A DNA stretch of 46,058 bases from Mycobacterium sp. NAZ190054 (lineage in GTDB: Bacteria > Actinomycetota > Actinomycetes > Mycobacteriales > Mycobacteriaceae). The stretch covers positions 1-46,058 of the forward strand of contig NZ_LMVQ01000013.1 in assembly GCF_001545925.1 (NCBI RefSeq), in the 5' to 3' direction. Each line of letters starts with the position of its first letter. Positions within the stretch are counted from its first letter, which is position 1. Under the pieces are notes generated by a model. That model made no database searches, was not told the origin of the DNA, and worked only from the letters and a program-made list of their open reading frames with translations. Shown here one piece after another: positions 43,794-46,058 of this stretch. The position numbers and the translations under genes are program-made.

Positions 43794-44000
43794 ATGGCCA
43801 TCGTCGTCCGCATCGACGTGCAACTGGCCCGGCAGAAGATGAGCGTGGGTGAGTTCGCCGAGCGCGTCGGCCTCACTCCGGCCAATGTCGCGGTGCTGAA
43901 AAACGGTCGCGCCAAGGCCGTCCGGTTCAGCACGCTGGAGGCCATGTGCCGGGTCCTGGAGTGCCAGCCCGGCGACCTGCTCGAGTGGGTGCCCGACTGA
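43794..44000 (+). CDS. Small XRE-family HTH regulator (YozG-like)
   Basis: A 68-residue protein consisting of a single Cro/C1-type helix-turn-helix: MSVGEFAERVGLTPANVAVL is the HTH core, and the C-terminus CQPGDLLEWVPD is typical of the short YozG-like regulators that accompany DUF2975 proteins. ATG at 43794 directly follows the TGA of the membrane protein. It probably controls its own operon through the inverted repeat at 43275-43293 and may be held or released by the membrane partner. Confidence 0.9.
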   Translation: MAIVVRIDVQLARQKMSVGEFAERVGLTPANVAVLKNGRAKAVRFSTLEAMCRVLECQPGDLLEWVPD

Positions 44001-44007
44001 GCCTGCT

Positions 44008-45297
44008 TCAGCGTGCGGCGGCCGCGGCCAGCAGCTCGTCCCGGAACAGCGGATGGGCGATCTCCGCCAGCGCGTGGCCGCGCTGCCGGACGGTCCTGCC
44101 CTCCAGTTCGGCGGCCCCGTATTCGGTGACGATGACGTCGACGTGGTGGCGCGGCGTGGTGATCACCGCGCCCGCGTCGAACTGCGCCACGATCCGCGAC
44201 TGCAGCCGGCCGTCCTTCTCGAACGTCGAGGGCAGGCAGATCAGCGAGCGGTCGGTCAGCTCCAGCCCGGCGCCCGCGACGAAGTCCTCGGCGCCGCCGA
44301 CCCCGCTGAACTGCCGGCCGCCGATCGTGTCGGCGACCACCTGGCCGTGGATGTCGACCGCGAGCGCGCCGTTGATCGAGATCATGGTGCGGTTGCCGGC
44401 GATCACCTCGGGCGAGTTGACGATCTCGACCGGCAGGAACGCGACGTCGGAATTGCCGTCCAGCCACGCGTACAGCTCGTCGGAGCCGAACGCGAAGGTC
44501 GTCACGCTCACCCCGTCGAACTGTCCCTTCGCGGTGTTGGTGACCTTGCCGGCGAGGTGCAGCCGCAGACAGCCGTCGGTGAACATCTCGCTGTGCAGCC
44601 CGTAGTCACCGCCGTCCCCTTCGGCCAACAGCGTCGCGATCTGGGTTGGGATGGAACCGATCCCGGTCTGCAGGGTGGCACCGGACGGGATGAAGGCGAC
44701 GGCGTGACGGGCGATCGCGGCGTCGGTGTCGGTGGGCGGTGGTTCCGGCAGCGCCAGCGGCGCGTCGGTCGACCGCACCAGGATGTCGATCTCGTCGACG
44801 TGCAGGGCATGCCGGTGCCCGGCGTAGCCGCACGTCCTCGGGTACGCGTCGGAGACCTCGACGACGAGCAGCCGGTCCGGATCGGCACCGGCGCGGCGTA
44901 ACTCGGTGACCGTCCCGCCGGCGTGCAGCGACAGCGAGCACCAGCCGTCGGCGTCGGGCGGCGTCGCGACAGTGGTCATCACCCGCGGCGCCTGACGTTC
45001 CAGCAACGGCCCGAACCGCCGGAAGTCCGCGGGGGTGAAGTCGATGTCGGCACCGGCGTCCCGCAACGCCCGCTCCAGCGGACCGTAGAAGCCCGACAGA
45101 TAGTGCACACCGGGCCGGCCGAACAGGTCGGTGCCGACGGCCAGCAGCGCACCGTACACCCGCAGATCGGTCCAGTCGGTGCGGGCGCCGAGCGCCCGCA
45201 GGAACGCCGGCGGCTGGCCGGGACCCAGCGGTATCCCGAGACTGTCGGCGGGACTCAGCCGCGCGGCCGCCGCGTCGGCGGTCAACTCCTCTGGCAT
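44008..45297 (-). CDS. Acetyl-CoA hydrolase/CoA-transferase family protein
   Basis: A 429-residue enzyme of the Cat1/4-hydroxybutyrate CoA-transferase family. The catalytic Glu is in LHSEMFTDG, GIGSIPTQ forms the glycine loop, and FSGVGGAEDFVAGA is the second CoA loop. It moves CoA between acyl groups or hydrolyses acyl-CoA. ATG at 45297 has CAGGGT 6 bases upstream, so the transcript may be leaderless. The gene stands alone, convergent with the XRE gene across 7 bases. Acceptor and donor acids cannot be told from sequence. Confidence 0.9.
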   Translation of the reverse strand: MPEELTADAAAARLSPADSLGIPLGPGQPPAFLRALGARTDWTDLRVYGALLAVGTDLFGRPGVHYLSGFYGPLERALRDAGADIDFTPADFRRFGPLLERQAPRVMTTVATPPDADGWCSLSLHAGGTVTELRRAGADPDRLLVVEVSDAYPRTCGYAGHRHALHVDEIDILVRSTDAPLALPEPPPTDTDAAIARHAVAFIPSGATLQTGIGSIPTQIATLLAEGDGGDYGLHSEMFTDGCLRLHLAGKVTNTAKGQFDGVSVTTFAFGSDELYAWLDGNSDVAFLPVEIVNSPEVIAGNRTMISINGALAVDIHGQVVADTIGGRQFSGVGGAEDFVAGAGLELTDRSLICLPSTFEKDGRLQSRIVAQFDAGAVITTPRHHVDVIVTEYGAAELEGRTVRQRGHALAEIAHPLFRDELLAAAAAR

Positions 45298-45341
45298 GCC
45301 GTCACCCTGCCATGCCGGCGCCGATCTCAGGCCCACTGCCG

Positions 45342-45368
45342 GGTTTCAGACGTGGGGCGCCAAGGTAT
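45342..45368 (+). promoter_or_regulatory. SigF-like promoter of csbD gene
   Basis: GGTTT (45342-45346), 16 bases, then AGGTAT (45363-45368) is close to the mycobacterial SigF pattern GGTTT-N15-17-GGGTA. CsbD proteins are general-stress proteins in other bacteria, so a stress sigma factor is fitting. A small hairpin (GGGCT, CGAAA loop, AGCCC) lies in the leader. Confidence 0.5.
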
Positions 45369-45422
45369 CCCGCTCGCGGGCTCGAAAAGCCCGGGCCTGA
45401 ACGGACCACGGAAGGGGTGCAC

Positions 45423-45596
45423 ATGGGCGCCGACGACAAGGCAAGCAACAAGATCGACGACCTCGGCGGTAAGGCCAAAGAGGGTGTCGGCAAGCTCACC
45501 GGCGACAAGGACACCGAGAGCGAAGGCAAGGTCGACCAGGCCAAGTCCAGCCTCAAGGACGCCGGCGAGAAGGTCAAAGACGCGTTCAAGAAGTAG
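45423..45596 (+). CDS. CsbD-family stress protein
   Basis: A 57-residue, highly charged, Lys- and Asp-rich helical protein. The pattern KIDDLGGKAKEGVGKLTGDK followed by KVDQAKSSLKDAGEKVKDAF is the CsbD repeat. ATG at 45423 follows an AAGGGG ribosome-binding site. Members are induced by general stress; the biochemical function is unknown. The SigF-like promoter upstream supports a stress role. A perfect palindrome follows the gene. Confidence 0.93.
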   Translation: MGADDKASNKIDDLGGKAKEGVGKLTGDKDTESEGKVDQAKSSLKDAGEKVKDAFKK

Positions 45597-45606
45597 ACCG
45601 CCGACA

Positions 45607-45646
45607 GCAGTCAGCCTGTCACCCACGTGGGTGACAGGCTGACTGC
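45607..45646. terminator. Perfect 40-bp palindrome, bidirectional terminator
   Basis: Bases 45607-45626 are the exact reverse complement of 45627-45646, giving a 20-bp stem centred on CACGTG. It lies between the csbD stop and the 3' end of the minus-strand tRNA gene, so it can end both transcripts. There is no T-tract. Confidence 0.75.
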
Positions 45647-45649
45647 GTA

Positions 45650-45740
45650 TGGCGGTGGCGGAGGGATTTGAACCCTCGGACGGGGGTTACCCGTCACACG
45701 CTTTCGAGGCGTGCTCCTTAGGCCGCTCGGACACGCCACC
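45650..45740 (-). tRNA. tRNA-Ser(CGA)
   Basis: A serine tRNA read on the minus strand. The acceptor stem GGTGGCG (45740-45734) pairs with CGCCACC (45660-45654), the discriminator is G, and CCA is encoded (45652-45650). The anticodon loop CTCGAAA gives anticodon CGA for UCG codons, a long variable arm is present as in all serine tRNAs, and the T loop reads GGTTCAAATCC. The 3' end abuts the palindromic terminator. Confidence 0.95.
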
Positions 45741-45787
45741 GTGTGGCAGCTTACCGAGGGAGCGGCTGCGGACCCAAATCGCCCGAC

Positions 45788-45963
45788 TCACCGCTGGCGG
45801 GCGAAGAACTCCTCCAGCGGCGCCGCGCACTCGGCCTCCAGCACTCCGCCGCGGACCTGCGGCCGGTGCGTCAACCGCCGGTCGCGCACGACGTCCCACA
45901 GCGACCCCACCGCGCCCGTCTTCGGCTCCCACGCCCCGAACACCACGCGGGCGACGCGCGCCG
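45788..45963 (-). pseudogene. tadA: tadA (tRNA adenosine deaminase), 3' fragment only
   Basis: The last 57 or so codons of a tRNA-specific adenosine deaminase are recognisable: ARVARVVFGAWEPKTGAVGS, then LWDVVRDRRL and the end EEFFARQR. TadA makes inosine-34 in tRNA-Arg and is normally essential. Upstream of ARVARVV the homology stops and an in-frame TGA appears at 45976-45974, and the HAE and PCxxC zinc motifs are absent. The gene is thus cut at about 45963. It may be a true truncation with a functional copy elsewhere, or an assembly join. Confidence 0.7.
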
Positions 45964-45972
45964 GGTGAGATG

Positions 45973-46056
45973 GTCACGGGTCGCGGACAATCCGAACGGC
46001 AGCCGGCGCAACGGCTGGCTGTACCGCGACAGCCAGGACAGCGTGGTCTCGTCGCA
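45973..46056 (-). pseudogene. Fragment resembling the ATPase domain of a LuxR-family (LAL) regulator
   Basis: In a frame different from tadA, the last bases encode about 28 residues reading DETTLSWLSRYSQPLRRL then PFGLSATRD. This resembles the region just after Walker B in large ATP-binding LuxR regulators (pattern DDxxWxDExxLxWL then LLLTARD). It is unrelated to TadA, so a junction lies at about 45963-45976. The similarity is short and judged by eye. Confidence 0.4.
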
Positions 46057-46058
46057 GA

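Noticed and set aside
45597..46058. Integration (att) site at the tRNA-Ser gene
   Set aside because: No integrase and no second copy of the tRNA 3' end was found; the junction at the right edge lies in tadA and not in the tRNA.

Overview
The window is chromosomal DNA from a high-GC actinobacterium, almost certainly an environmental Mycobacterium (Mycolicibacterium). This rests on the product set: 19-kDa-antigen (LpqH-like) lipoproteins, a DUF732 secreted protein, a DUF5709 acidic protein, LigC, F420-type LLM oxidoreductases, three cytochromes P450 and many SDRs. Promoters also fit: many start codons sit 6-7 bases after a TANNNT hexamer, the leaderless layout common in mycobacteria. Coding density is high and no gap without a gene exceeds 300 bases. 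No CRISPR array, complete insertion sequence or integrase was seen.

Layout. (1) 1-11241: an oxidative catabolic block with two SDR or metallo-beta-lactamase genes at the left edge, P450 / LLM, VOC-SDR / nitroreductase, a coupled SDR-P450-SDR operon, a GMC oxidoreductase and a FadR-type GntR regulator. Four promoters here carry the same 16-bp palindrome (consensus CWRTACGNNYGTAYAG), so the block looks like one regulon for an unknown, probably alicyclic or terpenoid-like, substrate. (2) 11270-25511: a second regulon with an aldehyde dehydrogenase, a paralogous GntR regulator, an MFS transporter and a long operon. The operon encodes a tripartite tricarboxylate transporter (TctC, TctB, TctA), a ThDP enzyme, an FAH-family enzyme, two unrelated 2-hydroxyacid dehydrogenases and a large FAD/Fe-S D-lactate-dehydrogenase-like protein. 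It suggests uptake of a 2-hydroxy acid, oxidation to the 2-oxo acid, C-C cleavage and aldehyde oxidation. A second palindrome (GTARCATGYTAC) marks its promoters and overlaps a near-consensus -35/-10 promoter. (3) 25559-28273: ligC, an LLM oxidoreductase and an MBL hydrolase with a MerR/SoxR-type promoter (19-bp spacer). (4) 28280-32245: class III PLP enzyme, APH-fold kinase and SDR, followed by a HutC-type GntR regulator; a third palindrome (TGGTCKTACCA) lies at both ends. (5) 32258-39243: GluQRS, an amine oxidase, a P450, TGT, and small exported or acidic mycobacterial proteins. (6) 39255-45596: DeoR regulator with a mannitol-type PTS EIICBA and a divergent zinc dehydrogenase, a DUF2975/XRE pair, a CoA-transferase and a CsbD stress protein. 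(7) 45607-46058: a perfect 40-bp palindrome, tRNA-Ser(CGA), and a broken tadA joined to a piece of what looks like a LuxR-family ATPase.

Three GntR regulators each sit beside their own catabolic genes, and each set has its own palindrome that recurs at the regulator's promoter and at the promoters of the neighbouring operons. That regulatory logic, together with the 2-hydroxy-acid operon and the kinase/PLP-lyase operon, is the most interesting content. Functions come from motifs read by eye; no database search was run.
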